The notes beneath the pieces were generated by a model. It saw only the letters and a program-made list of their open reading frames with translations. It did not search any database and had not been told where the DNA came from. Shown in pieces: positions 41,698 to 52,205 of a stretch of DNA of 64,000 bases (positions are counted from its first letter, which is position 1; each line of letters opens with the position of its first letter). The translations under genes and the position numbers were made by a program. Source of the stretch: Rhyacophila brunnea (lineage: Eukaryota; Arthropoda; Insecta; Trichoptera; Rhyacophilidae); contig JAGYXB010000693.1 of the NCBI GenBank assembly GCA_022495005.1, positions 682,001-746,000 on the forward strand, in the 5' to 3' direction.

Positions 41698-42300
41698 AAC
41701 CTAATGATTAAAAATATAATATGAATTTACGTTATCTATTCAAACAGAAACATTTTAACTGATAATAGCGCTGTCAAACGCAAGCCGTAAGTAATTATTG
41801 ATACCTACAGGACTCGAAATGAATTGGAGCGCACCGGAGCGCTAACCTAATGATTAAAAATATAATATGAATCTATGTTATATATTCAAACATAAACATT
41901 TTAACTGATAATAGCGCTATCAAACCGAAGCCGTTTTAATTATTGATACCTTACAAGGTTAGAAATGGATCGGAGCGCACCGGAGCGCTAACCTAACCTA
42001 ATGATTAAAAATATAATATAAATGTATGTTAACTATTCAAACAGCAGATAATAGAGCTGTCAAAGCAAGCCGTAAGTAACGATTGATATCTAACAGGGCT
42101 AGAAATGGATCGAAGCGCACCGGAGTGCTAATCCAACGGTAACCTAACCTAACCTAATGGTTAAAAATATAATATGAATTTATGTTATCTATTCAAACAG
42201 AAACATTTTAACTGATAATAGCGCTTTCAAACCCAAGTCGTAAGTATTTTTTACCAAACAGGGCTCAAAATGGACAGGAGTACACTAGAGCGCTGTTCCG
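41698..42300 (+). repeat. Satellite of four units, 146-156 bp each
   Basis: Units begin at 41698, 41844, 41995 and 42151 with AACCTAATG(A/G)TTAAAAATAT. Each continues ATTCAAACA, TAATAGCGCT, AAGCCGTAAGT and ends near GAAATGGATCGGAGCGCACC then GGAGCGCTA. The ends of the units resemble a hAT terminus, CAGGGCTAGAAATGGA, also seen at 52831, 53505 and 54541. Divergence between units is visible, so the array is not very recent. Confidence 0.85.
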
Positions 42301-42714
42301 GTTCATGAAATTGGCAAAATTAATTAGACCATCTGAGGTACCTATATAGGCCAGACCTATAACAAAAAATCTAATTTATAAAACGCACATTTGGTTATGG
42401 GTACCTGCAGGTCAGGTATTTATATAGCCGATCAAAATAAAAATTCAAGGACGTCACCCTAATTATATCATATTTTCTAAATCTCATTTTTTTTATGTCT
42501 GATTTTTACAAAAAAATGTAGGTACCTACGGTTTGAAATGCATTTAATTAATTTTTATTGAATAAGCCATTGAAAAGGTTCGTCGCCCCATGTTTCCAAA
42601 GACGTTGTAAAAAACCTGCTTATATTAAGATGGAGTCTAAATATATGAAAGTGAAAATGGGTTTCCAAAACTAATAATTAATCATGTGTATCAAACGTCA
42701 CGCAATCGTGATTT
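42301..42714. other. Unassigned DNA
   Basis: 42301-42345 (CATGAAATTGGCAAAATT) continues a hAT-like subterminal sequence also seen at 53545. Otherwise unassigned. Confidence 0.3.
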
Positions 42715-42800
42715 ATTTTCCAGTGCTGCACTGAAGTGTGATACGGTGAACTGCATACGTCAAGTTTCCGGACACGTTTTATTCGTCAGTGCTGCACTGA
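42715..42800. repeat. Family F right-arm fragment between two CAGTGCTGCACTGA boxes
   Basis: GTGTGATACGGTGAACTGCA then TACGTCAAGTTTCCGGACAC is a family F arm. CAGTGCTGCACTGA, a near-palindrome, occurs on both sides (about 42722 and 42788). Confidence 0.55.
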
Positions 42801-43007
42801 GATAAAAACGCATTGCACTAGTGTTATAAGCGTAAACAGGATTTATTATTTACAATAACCAGTCAATAGATACTTATTTATAATAGGTAGGTACTCTGTG
42901 TAGATAAATAATCAGAAACAATCGCAAATAACAGTAGGTTTGGCATAATATGTACATTATGACAAAACGTCAAAACTAACCTTGTTTATGGCGCCATGTT
43001 TTAAAAG

Positions 43008-43424
43008 GTTACATGTAAATTGTACGTTAAACATTTCACCGAGGCACAGTTCGCCGTGAGCTTTATTATCGGGAAGAGATGACCTTATAATATACGGTCT
43101 CCAATTTTATTAGATTTAATATGAACATTAATTCAATTGTCATAGCTGATTTTGGCAAAATTCATGAATTATTCAAGAATGAAAACCTAATAATAATAAT
43201 TCAGTATCGGCTATTTTCAAAATTTGTTTGCTGCTGGTTTCCTGTAAAGTGTAAACCGACAAGAACCGTGTTATATTTAGACATTAATTTTATGTCAATA
43301 CCTACTATACGACCCAAAGAGGTTGGACGGTCTTTAATATACGGCCATATATTTCCGATACAACATTTCACGGTGAAGAGAGATACGGCGAACTGCATAC
43401 GTACAAGTTTCCGGACACGGTTTT
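43008..43424. mobile_element. Family F foldback element, copy 4
   Basis: Left arm GTTACATGTAAATTGTACGT, CACAGTTCGCCGTGAGC. Right arm ACGGTGAAGAGAGATACGGC then GAACTGCATACGTACAAG. The arms are diverged inverted repeats of about 90 bp. The 120-codon frame 43121-43483 lies across the element and is therefore not regarded as a gene. Confidence 0.75.
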
Positions 43425-43599
43425 TTAAACTGCCAATATACGAAATATTATTTTTCTATGGCTACCAAATCAAAGTGCAGTAATGTTACATAATATATAA
43501 TTATTATTATCTACCATACTTATCTGCAATAATATAGTTTATGATCCCCTCTAAATTTAGTCCAAAATATTTACTTGAGACCGAAATAGGTACCTAACT

Positions 43600-44117
43600 A
43601 TTGAACATACATAATTTTGAAAAACACTTTCTTAAAAAAATATATTATAACCAATAGAAAAATTCTTTTTGAAAAACGTAAGCCACTCCGGCAGTGAATC
43701 GAACCCTGCATCTCCCGGGTTTACGTCCCATCCGCGCATTACCTCTATGCTACGCAGTGACATACCTACTAATTGCGACAAACTTTAACTATTGGCCACT
43801 TTTAATACCCACTCATCAGCGCTCTTCTAAATCAAGCTACTTTGGCAATCGATTTTTGTTTATTAAATCAAAGTAGATAGGTACTTATTACTTCAATTAC
43901 TAATCGACGTCGTGGATTTCTCCAATATTTTTTATGATGTTACTTACTTGAACTTGCTAATAATTTATAATTCTTAACTATTTCTTTTATTCAACGAATA
44001 ATTCACAAGATTTAAGAATGTACCATTCTAATTATTATTGAACATACATAATTTTGAAAAACACTTTCTGAGAAAATATATTATAACCAATAGAAAAAAT
44101 CTTTTTGAAAAAAGTAA
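43600..44117 (+). repeat. 80-bp direct repeats around a tRNA-like sequence (TRIM-like)
   Basis: TTGAACATACATAATTTTGA, AAAACACTTTC and ATTATAACCAATAGAAAAA occur at 43600-43680 and 44037-44117 with about 90% identity. A minus-strand tRNA-like sequence begins three bases inside the first repeat. Size and layout resemble a terminal-repeat retrotransposon in miniature, but the repeats lack TG/CA ends and no target duplication was found. Confidence 0.4.
43683..43770 (-). repeat. tRNA-like relic
   Basis: In reverse it has TAGCATAGAGGTAATGCGCG (A-box-like) and ATGCAGGGTTCGATTCACTG (B box), at tRNA-like spacing. The anticodon region ACGTAAACCCGGG does not give a regular arm. Probably tRNA-derived, not a functional gene. 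Confidence 0.5.
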
Positions 44118-44178
44118 CCTACGTATTGATTTTTGAAATACCAATTTATTTAAGTATGAATACTGAATTTAAGTATGA

Positions 44179-44514
44179 ATGGAGAGGTGCATGCTGGGCA
44201 TAACGCGAAAGGACAAAAAGAGAAATGATTGGATAAGGAAGCAGACGACGGTTTGTGATCTGATAGAGTTCATTAAAAGCCTCAAATGAAGATGGGCTGG
44301 ACACATAGCTAGAAGAAGAGACAATCGTTGGACGAATTTAGTCATGCAGTGGTATCCAAGAGGTACAAAACGGCCGAAAGGTAGACCTAGAGGCCATTGG
44401 ATCGATGAAATAATAAAGTTCTGTGGAAGTACATGACAACGCAACGCACAGGACCGAGAGAAGTGGAAGCAGCTTGAAGAGGCTTTCATCCAGCAGTGGA
44501 TAGATTCAGGCTGA
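44179..44514 (+). pseudogene. Non-LTR reverse transcriptase C-terminal fragment (clade 2)
   Basis: Read in one frame from 44179, it gives MERCMLGITRKDKKRNDWIR, then a block with RWAGHIARR, NRWTNLVMQWYPRG, KRPKGRPRGHWIDEI, and finally AQDREKWKQLEEAFIQQW. These are the standard C-terminal motifs of non-LTR polyproteins (MLGI, W.GH.AR, GRP..RW.D, A.DR..W..L...F.QQW). Two in-frame TGA codons stand where Trp is expected, so it is inactive by point mutation. A GATGATGATAA tail follows the terminal stop. Relatives are at 4829 and 55368-56035. Confidence 0.82.
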
Positions 44515-44639
44515 TGATGATGATAACTTAATTATTTTGTAGAGTTGTGTTTAAATACGAAATAACAGTAGAAATACTACATCAACACAACGTATAAATA
44601 AACAATATATAAACGCACATACCTAAGCTAATAAAACTA

Positions 44640-44642
<3 letters not shown>

Positions 44643-44675
<33 letters not shown>
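44643..44675. repeat. (AT)n microsatellite
   Basis: About 16 uninterrupted AT dinucleotides. Confidence 0.95.
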
Positions 44676-44677
<2 letters not shown>

Positions 44678-46230
44678 CAAACGGTACGATAAAAAAACTT
44701 ATAGGAAATATTGCAGTTTTTTATCACTTAGTACACTTAGGTAATATAATATAGAAAACTCACTCAAAGAACAATAGGTTCAAAAACTCATAAATAAACA
44801 TGAATGTTCCACACACACACGTTCCAATTTTAAACCATTATTATTAGTTAATTTTGTGCAATATAGCGTTTGCAAGAAACTTGGCGGCGATCGATAATGC
44901 AACACTGACACAGTTCGGAAACTAAACAAAACTAAAACTGCACGAATCAGCTGTCAAAAAGTTACTTTACCTCGAGAATGATACAAGATACAAGCGGTAA
45001 ACAATATTTTCGCATGAAATGGGGGTAATGCTATGATCACATCGTTAAATTAACTTAAAAAAAAACAAACAAGGAAGTTGCGTAGCTTATATTGTTTTAT
45101 ACCATTAAAATAAAACAGTTTGTATAAAAGTGTATTATGCTATTAATTTTGATTTGTGTCGTTAATCCAATTTTAGGAGAGGATCATTAATATATTATAA
45201 ACTGCTTGTGAAGATAAGGATCCTTGTTAAATACAATCGTTTTTTTATTTGTAAGTTTCTTTTTTGAATAAAAACATATTTTTAATGTTTTTACATGCAT
45301 ACTGATTATTTAAAATGAAAATTCTTAGTAAAATGTATTAAATTGCAGCTAAAAATTTTACTCTCAACCCTAATAAAACACAGCTAGAAAATATATAAGA
45401 TTATAATAAGACAATATTGAGATCCCGCATGATTTCTGGTTTAATTTTTATATGATTTTTGGGGAAAATAACATTAATTATCAAGTAAAAAATATATATA
45501 ATTTAAAGAAAACGATTAGTTTGTAAAATATAAAAATATCGACATCTCAGAGAAAAACCTACCATTAATTACATCTCGTGTGATTGCTAAGAGACTAATA
45601 AATGAGGAAACAATCAACAATAATTAATTAATCTCATATTTTGTTACCATAAAATAAATACCAGGCACGAAAATGAAATGCATAAAATTTTACTGGTTTT
45701 TGTTGAATACCCAGATTGAAAATTCTTCCTAGAATTGCAATCCCTAATAATTGACACCCTGACTTTCATATCACAATCAAAATGTATTCATTCTGCATTA
45801 ATTATTATGTACATTGGTTTGGGCGCCATCCAGTTTTGACTAATTTTGAACTCTCGCGTTTTGACTACGTCGGAGTATTTTTTTAGAATATTAGGGTTTA
45901 TAACTAGCTTCAAATATCGGTAAAAGTAGAAAAATACGCTATACACTGTGATAACCTTATTACCAGATAGGTAATGAAAACATAAACAACAATATATGAC
46001 CCAAGGCCTGAACAAAAACGATGCATGAGTGCGAGTGAGAAAGTATTCGGCACCCTTATAATCTCTGCGACACGCGCTAGAGTAAGATAAAAGGTCTACA
46101 TATTTTTAAGTTGGTTTCCAAAAATATCGCCGGCAAATTGTGCTGAATCGCTTCACGTAGCGTGTTGTTCGTGTTGCTAAATTTGCTATTTTTTGTGTTA
46201 AACATAAAGTCAGTAGTAAATATTTTTAGT
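44676..46230. other. Unassigned AT-rich DNA
   Basis: The longest unannotated stretch in the centre of the window. The minus frame 45788-46015 (75 codons) has no motif. It precedes the THAP-like segment, so any promoter for that segment would lie here, but I cannot point to one. Confidence 0.35.
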
Positions 46231-46239
46231 TAATTAAGT

Positions 46240-46317
46240 AGGAAAGGTGGTTCTGCATGTTGTATTAAAATATGATAGCCGTACTGATAAGCAAGAAGAC
46301 GGTATTACGTTTCATAG
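46240..46317 (+). pseudogene. Possible THAP-domain first exon (degenerate)
   Basis: One frame reads KYDSRTDKQEDGITFHR, ending at a splice-donor match CATAG|GTAAGT (donor GT at 46318). THAP zinc fingers commonly begin with two Cys, then a Ser/Arg/Asp/Lys stretch and G(I/V)(T/S)FHRFP, with an intron right after the FHR block. A GCATGTTGT (ACC) lies just upstream, but one base out of frame, and the second zinc-ligand Cys is not where expected. It could be an eroded THAP exon from a host gene or P-like transposon, or coincidence. No second exon was found downstream. Confidence 0.3.
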
Positions 46318-46754
46318 GTAAGTTGATACATGTTCGTGACAATTTATTTGTATATTATTATTTATTTTAATATCAGTGACCTAGTGTTTCTTTAAAATAA
46401 CTTAAATTATGGATATATTTACCTAATTGGATGCATTTGGACCGCTTGAAAATACTATATAACGTAAAAAAAACAGTAAATTATATTTTAATTCTGAGCG
46501 TCTAGTGCGAGCACTTTGGGCGAGCACTAGCGAAATGGTCTATGGTCTCGAACATTTATAGGCGAATGCGTTCGCTCGCCCACAAACCAAACGCACGGCA
46601 CGTAGCTTCATTTAGCAATGCAACGGGTGGCGTATATATGTATCTATAGTCTATGATATGACCTATGCCTCATACAATGTATTATTTAAAGAAAATGGTT
46701 CAGCACACAGAGAACGGTTCAACGTTACAGAGATGTTAACAGGACGATGATTTC
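46318..46754. other. Unassigned DNA
   Basis: No supported feature and no recognisable continuation of the THAP-like segment. Confidence 0.35.
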
Positions 46755-46758
46755 TTAA

Positions 46759-46918
46759 CACATTCAGTGATCAAAACACGCCTGGCGTGTGGCCATTAGA
46801 TACATATACATTTACTGCTGACCAGTTAATTACCACATTTAATTACCATGCTAATTGCTACATGCCAGACGTGTCTTTAGCACTGAGTTGTGGTAATTAG
46901 CTGTTCACAGTGAATGAG
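46759..46918. mobile_element. Short piggyBac-type MITE
   Basis: 160 bp flanked by TTAA (46755-46758 and 46919-46922). Ends CACATTCAGTGATCAAAACA and CTGTTCACAGTGAATGAG form an inverted repeat. Subterminal ACGCCTGGCGTGT and GCCAGACGTGTC form a second inverted pair. It differs from family D. A similar TTAAAACACATTCGCGGACA at 47570 may be one end of a related element. Confidence 0.7.
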
Positions 46919-46922
46919 TTAA

Positions 46923-47937
46923 CTGCAATTTGATCGGACATTATCTTTAACATTAGTCGCAACAAAATAGTCAGCATGATTGACTTTTTCAAGTTTTCTA
47001 TTGCGCCTCCTTCTATACTACGTAGATTATATATAAGCTATCACATATATACAGAGAGGATGTCAATATAACTAGTCATATAAATTATACGACTTAATAA
47101 TATGCCACTTCAAAATTTACATAATTTGAACACGGTAAGTTTTCATTGGCCGAACAATCAGTAGGGTGAAACAATATGACACTACACTGACGTGACCATA
47201 GCACTCACATCTCATCACCGCATCACTGGCAAAGCTGAAACACTAAACAAAACTTCACGATCCAATAAAAAATGCCGATAAATTGACGTTTCGCGAACTG
47301 TACGCTGTACACTCGACCCGTCGTTGAGAGAATGTCAGCTGTACCTCTGTGAACGAATGAAGCTATTGCCGTGGTATTGTTTTAATTGACTCAGTAGCTG
47401 GGTCTAGCAATGGCGTACTGAAATATTATAATTTTACGTCAGTAAACTATGACAAGTTTTGTTTGATAAGTTTTCAGCTGGAAATACTAATTTAGTTAAA
47501 AACGCACTGAACATAAATAATTTTAAAACCTTGAAACAAGCAGCGCCTAATATAATTATAAAATGCATTAAAACACATTCGCGGACATGACGTCTATAAA
47601 CGTCGTATTTTGTGAGATGTGAAATGACGTCCATTGACGTCCTGTGATAATTTACTAACTTATGATAAATTGCCATTCAGTTTTTTTCCGAGCTTAGTTA
47701 GATTTAAAAAAATATTGCTTATATAATATAATAAAAATGAGAAAGATTGGAAGAAAACAATGCTTTGCACTATTGACAAAGTAATTCCACCATGATCTCA
47801 TACGTTTTACGGCAGATTCATATTTGGCTGACTAATTAGATTTATGAAGCGGAGCGGAAAGGCCACCATGATTTGTTTTACTATTTTAAATCTCGCTAAC
47901 CCACCCATTCATTAAGTATTTACTATCAGAAACAGCA
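46923..47937. other. Unassigned, with a possible piggyBac-type end near 47570-47640
   Basis: TTAAAACACATTCGCGGACA followed by TGACGTCTATAAACGTCG and ATGACGTCCATTGACGTCCT resembles piggyBac-type subterminal repeats. Only one end is recognised. A minus 80-codon frame overlapping it (47434-47676) has no motif. Confidence 0.35.
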
Positions 47938-48222
47938 ATCTCATATTAAATTCATATTAATATTTATATTACAATATTATTTACTCCATTAAACTTGTGT
48001 ATTTCCAAAATTGAACGTATACAATATTAACAATAAATGTCTTAAATAGTTCAAATTATACTAGATTTATTTTTGACCGATTCTATCAATGATATTTGTA
48101 AATATAAAATTTTTATATTAACAATGGAAAAAGATGCTAATCACGGGACCAGTCCCGCGATCCCGGGATTGTCAAATTGTAATCCCGAAATCCCGGGATC
48201 AGAATTTTAGATTGGATTCCCT
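47938..48222. mobile_element. Family H right-half copy, uninterrupted
   Basis: ATATTACAATATTATTTACT through TAATCCCGAAATCCCGGGAT to GATTGGATTCCCT matches 2650-2798 joined to 3269-3367. It therefore shows the empty site for the family I insertion. Confidence 0.75.
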
Positions 48223-48466
48223 ATACCGGATACTTTAAAAACAAATATATTTACGAATCGGTTACAGGATGGCCAGTTCGTGCGCACGCGCAGACTGTCT
48301 GCGAAAGTTCCGACCAATCGTAATACCTACTCGACGGGCAACCTGATGAATTAGATAATAATTCCCTAATACATAATAGTCGTGTATGTAATGAATGATT
48401 AAAACCAAAATTAAACACTCTCCAAACAAACCCAAATAACATTTTCTGCCATGGGAAACAGTACCA
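48223..48466. other. Unassigned DNA
   Basis: Short stretch between two elements. Overlapping minus frames (48251-48528) run through the neighbouring MITE and are not genes. Confidence 0.35.
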
Positions 48467-48474
48467 CGTAAAAT

Positions 48475-49073
48475 CAGAGACGTCCCTAGACAAAATGCCG
48501 CCCCTAAGCAGCGCCAAAATGCCGCCACATTTTTTTATACAATATTTTCTATATTACTATCCTTTCATGACTTCAATATCTAAGAAATGTGTTGTATGAA
48601 TACATTACTAACAAGATGTATACCACTAAATGCCATCCCTGCTTCAATAGACAATTAATAGGTATTGCGAGTCCACGGTTTCAGATACATTTAAAAATAC
48701 GCCTGGCAACTTCCAATACTCACGAGTGACTAGCAAACATTTTACACGAAATTGAGTAATTATGTATCTACCTATATCTAATTCAAATATAATTCTTGCT
48801 GTTCACCAAGGACGTGACGTCCAAGGAAAACGGAAGTAAACTAGACATCGCGAACCCAACAAAACATTATAGTGCTATTACAAATTTTATAGTAATTAAT
48901 ACATTTTGTTTCCAACCAGTGAGATGAACTTTTTAATGGAAAGATATTTCCGTTAATACTTAGTTTAGATGGCTATTTCTATAAATCTAATGATTCTCCT
49001 CGATTTGCCGTCTTTCGGGTAACTGACGCCCCCAAGCGACGCTCAATCTGCCTATCCCCACGGGACGTCACTG
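48475..49073. mobile_element. Family B hAT-type MITE, copy 3 (reverse)
   Basis: 599 bp, CAGAGACGTCCCTAGACAAA to CCCCACGGGACGTCACTG. It is flanked by a perfect 8-bp duplication CGTAAAAT (48467-48474 and 49074-49081). Full-length and collinear with copies 1 and 2. Confidence 0.93.
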
Positions 49074-49081
49074 CGTAAAAT

Positions 49082-49785
49082 ACAATTAAGTATTATGGTT
49101 CATATATATATTGTTAAAATCCAATTCAAATTCCTAATAAACTCATGGTTGTCACACTATCCAATCCAGACGGACGATATGAACTCTTACATTATGCAGA
49201 TGAACTAATGTTCTTTTAGTGGCTAGTTGCAAGTCACACACTTCTACTAACTGTGTGAGATTAAGAAGTCAACAACACTAACACCCGTGCCATGGATCCA
49301 AATAACGCTTGTAACGTTTATTGAAAAACTATACTCCACATTTCCTCAAAATAAATTTAAACCATCATAAGATATTGGGTTTATATAAAATAGTAGCCCG
49401 ACTCGAGTTGAAAACGTCGTAAAGCTCGACTGCCTTATTAAATCTTGATAAAAGCAATAAAAAGTAAACTGTTGCCATATATTTCCGTTGTGTGGACATA
49501 AGTCAGTGACAGAAAAAATCACCGAAAATGATCGGGAGATAATGGACCATGAATTAAGTTACCCCATCTCCATTCGCCATGTATATTCAGCCGCGATTAG
49601 TGCACGGCCAGCTTCCATGACGCTATAAACGTGTCAGAATGAAAAGATTTTAGTGTCACACTTCCTTGTCTCGAAACGAAGCTTCACGGGACTGATGTAG
49701 CAACCATGCACCTTGGCGCTTGAAGAAAGAGTTTAGAAAATAAAAAAGAACCTCGATTTACTCTTCCGTCAATATTTATCATTAG
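49082..49785. other. Unassigned DNA
   Basis: No supported feature. Confidence 0.4.
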
Positions 49786-50330
49786 TGACATGAAGTGAGA
49801 GTGAAGAGGCGACGTAGGACCTGGCTCGGCCGCGTGCTACGGACGCCAGAAAAGAACCTCAACCTAGCTTGCCTGTTCTTCAAGCCGACCGGATTCCGGT
49901 GCCCTGGAAGGCCGCTAAATACCCTCTATAGTATACGGCGGAGCTACATGATGCTGGTTTGACCTGGATCGAAGCAAGAAGACTGGCGAGCGACAGGGAT
50001 TCTTGGAGGCGCCGCACAGTGTGTATAATAATATGCTCCAACTAAGGGGCGGATATGGCCGAAGAAGAAGCTCTGTACCCGTGTACTGAAACTCTGGCGA
50101 AACAAAGAAGTCAGGAGTTGGTAGTAATGAATATAAGGAGGGATCAGAATTATTCCGTCCTGCATATGACGCAGTAAATTTTTCAAATCCCTCAAAGTTG
50201 AACATGGTTGGTCAGTACAGAAAGACATTATCTATATATCAGTAAACATAGAAGAGTGATAACGTTTCGTATTAGCGGCCAAGACCCATATTGGGCTGTA
50301 GCCGATGATCATGCTTCGACCCCATCGACA
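49786..50330 (+). pseudogene. Non-LTR reverse transcriptase C-terminal fragment (clade 3)
   Basis: Plus-strand reading gives KRRRRTWLGRVLRTPEKNLN, PGRPLNTL and, after a frame change, ELHDAGLTWIEARRLASDRD then SWRRRTV. These match the C-terminal W(L)GHVLR, GRP and LTW.EA..LA.DR..WR motifs of L2/RTE-like polyproteins. The 3' part (GGCCAAGACCCATATTGGGC then TGTAG) resembles their 3' noncoding region. Frameshifted and 5' truncated. Confidence 0.7.
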
Positions 50331-51228
50331 CAATTATATTGGGACGCCACTGCGTTAGTTTATTCATTGCAGTAGGTAGGTAAGCAGTTAAAACATTCCA
50401 TGCGAAATATTTTTTCACATGATCCGCAAAACAGAACGAAAAAAAAAACTACAAAATAATATAAGTACCTTCCTACTTATGTATTGTTAAAAAAGGCTTT
50501 TGTAGCCAAAGGCATAAGAATTTGTATTGTGATTACCAGATTCAAATATAGAATTATTCAACATAAATGATAATGATTTGATTGCATTATTTAAAATCGT
50601 TCGATTTTCAAATTGTGTTGTAAACCATAGACGGCATAATATAAAATAGATTGGATTGCACTGAGCGGTGTTGCCAGTTTGCTTTCGCATCGTATTTTTG
50701 TTGTAATAATGAGCGAATTGCAGACTTTCTAGAAATCGACAGTAAAATGTCTAAGGTAATATTCACGATGCACGAAGATATTCGATGAGAAAATGCACGT
50801 ACCTATTACGGAGATGATAATAACAACATCCAGCAGTAAGTATATTGTATCTACCTACAAGGCATAACGTAATTATACATCTCAGTAATAATTTTGTCTC
50901 GTTTCTAATATCCAATAAATGCTACAACAAAACCATATGTTTGATAAAAAAAAACATTATGTTAGGTATCTACCTACCTATCTACAAACTCATTTATAAA
51001 AATATTACGATAAGAGTATTTATGAATAATTGTTAATTTGTTTATTTATTAATCATATCGTTGCATTCCACAATGACTCAATGCTACATATTAATATTAT
51101 CAATCATAATCGATATTCTTTCAATTATTTAAACAATCCAAAAATACATTTCAATAAAAATTGTAAGTAACAGACACGGAGATTTCTTAATTAAACTATG
51201 TAGGAAAGACGTCGGCGAAAGCCTTATC
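50331..51228. other. Unassigned AT-rich DNA
   Basis: No supported feature. Frames at 50487-50690 (minus) and 50845-51036 (plus) have no motif. Confidence 0.35.
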
Positions 51229-51383
51229 TACTAGACCAGTGGTCGGCAAACTCATTAGTCAACAGAGCCAAATATCAACAATTCAACGATTGAGATTGAG
51301 AGCCAAATTTCTTAAACTGAAATTATATACCTATATAGGTACACTGTTTATTAGCTTAATAAACTTTAGTTAATGATTCAAGT

Positions 51384-52022
51384 CAGGGGGGGGGGTAAAC
51401 TGCGGCCCGTCGTGTATTTTTTTGCGGCCCGATATCATTAATTGTACTTCTGATAACGAATAACTTTTTTATATATTTTTAAAAAAATATTGACAATAGA
51501 TTAAAATTTGTTTAGCAATAGTACGCGATCCATTTTCAATATATATTGATAGTGTACCGACAGATCTACAACTTGAGATTATTGATCTGCAGTGTGACAC
51601 TGATTTAAGAGAATTGCATCGTCGTTAAGAAATCTCCAAATTTTACAATGCCCTTAATTCAAACAAATTCGACCAACGTAAAGATTATGCAAGAAAAATG
51701 TTCGTTATTTTTGGATCAACCTATATATATTATGTGAACAAACATTTTGGATCATGAACCTCAATAAAAATTCTTTACTATCAAATATCTCCGATGCCCA
51801 TTTACAAGCAGTTTTGAGAATATCAACTACAAAATTAACACCTGAATTTGAAAAAATGTTTAAAAATGTACAACAATTTCATTCTTCTCATTAATTTCTT
51901 TGTAATGTTTATTTTTCGTGATAATAAATAGTGTACATCTAAAAATGGTATTTTACTTGCGGCCCGCCGCTCATTTTGAATTCTTGACTTGGCCCTCCAG
52001 CCAAAAAGTTTGCCCTCCCCTG
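51384..52022 (+). mobile_element. Second hAT element nested in the first
   Basis: 639 bp, starting CAGGGGGGGGGGTAAACTGC and ending AAAAAGTTTGCCCTCCCCTG. GCGGCCCG words lie just inside both ends. It is flanked by ATTCAAGT (51376-51383) and ATTTAAGT (52023-52030), an 8-bp duplication with one mismatch. It contains the C-terminal remnant of its own transposase. Confidence 0.9.
51530..51895 (+). pseudogene. hAT transposase C-terminal remnant (GTF2IRD2/FAM200-like)
   Basis: Plus-strand frame pieces read FNIYIDSVPTDLQLEIIDLQ, CDTDLRELHRR, then after frame changes a CEQTF-like block and NISDAHLQAVLRIS. In this transposase group the P.ELQ.ELI(D/E)LQCD..L block precedes the FGSTY.CE..FS..K..KS..RS.L.D.HL...LR dimerisation region, which fits. 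There are several stops and frameshifts. The upstream catalytic region is deleted. Confidence 0.8.
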
Positions 52023-52205
52023 ATTTAAGTCTTTATTAAACTATTGGTACACTGAATAAAACTTGATATCATACTTAATGATGATCTTATTTATTGATAA
52101 AAAATTTGTTGTAAGTAAGGTATCCATAAAATTAAATCAAGACAATGATTGACAAACACTCAATGTGAATTATGGCCTTGCATCTCCTTGGAAAGTTTGG
52201 GTACG

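Noticed and set aside
43121..43483. 120-codon plus-strand frame
   Set aside because: It runs through a family F foldback element, including its right arm, and has no motif. Other family F copies do not keep the frame.
44169..44489. 106-codon minus-strand frame
   Set aside because: Antisense of a recognisable reverse transcriptase fragment on the plus strand.
44179..44514. Use of TGA as Trp (variant genetic code)
   Set aside because: It occurs in one degenerate transposon fragment. Ordinary TGG-to-TGA mutation is the simpler explanation, and other fragments show TAG at the same kind of position.
47590..47645. Cluster of TGACGTC boxes as a CRE-type promoter
   Set aside because: The boxes lie just inside a TTAA-started piggyBac-like end. 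Subterminal transposon repeats explain them better, and no gene follows.
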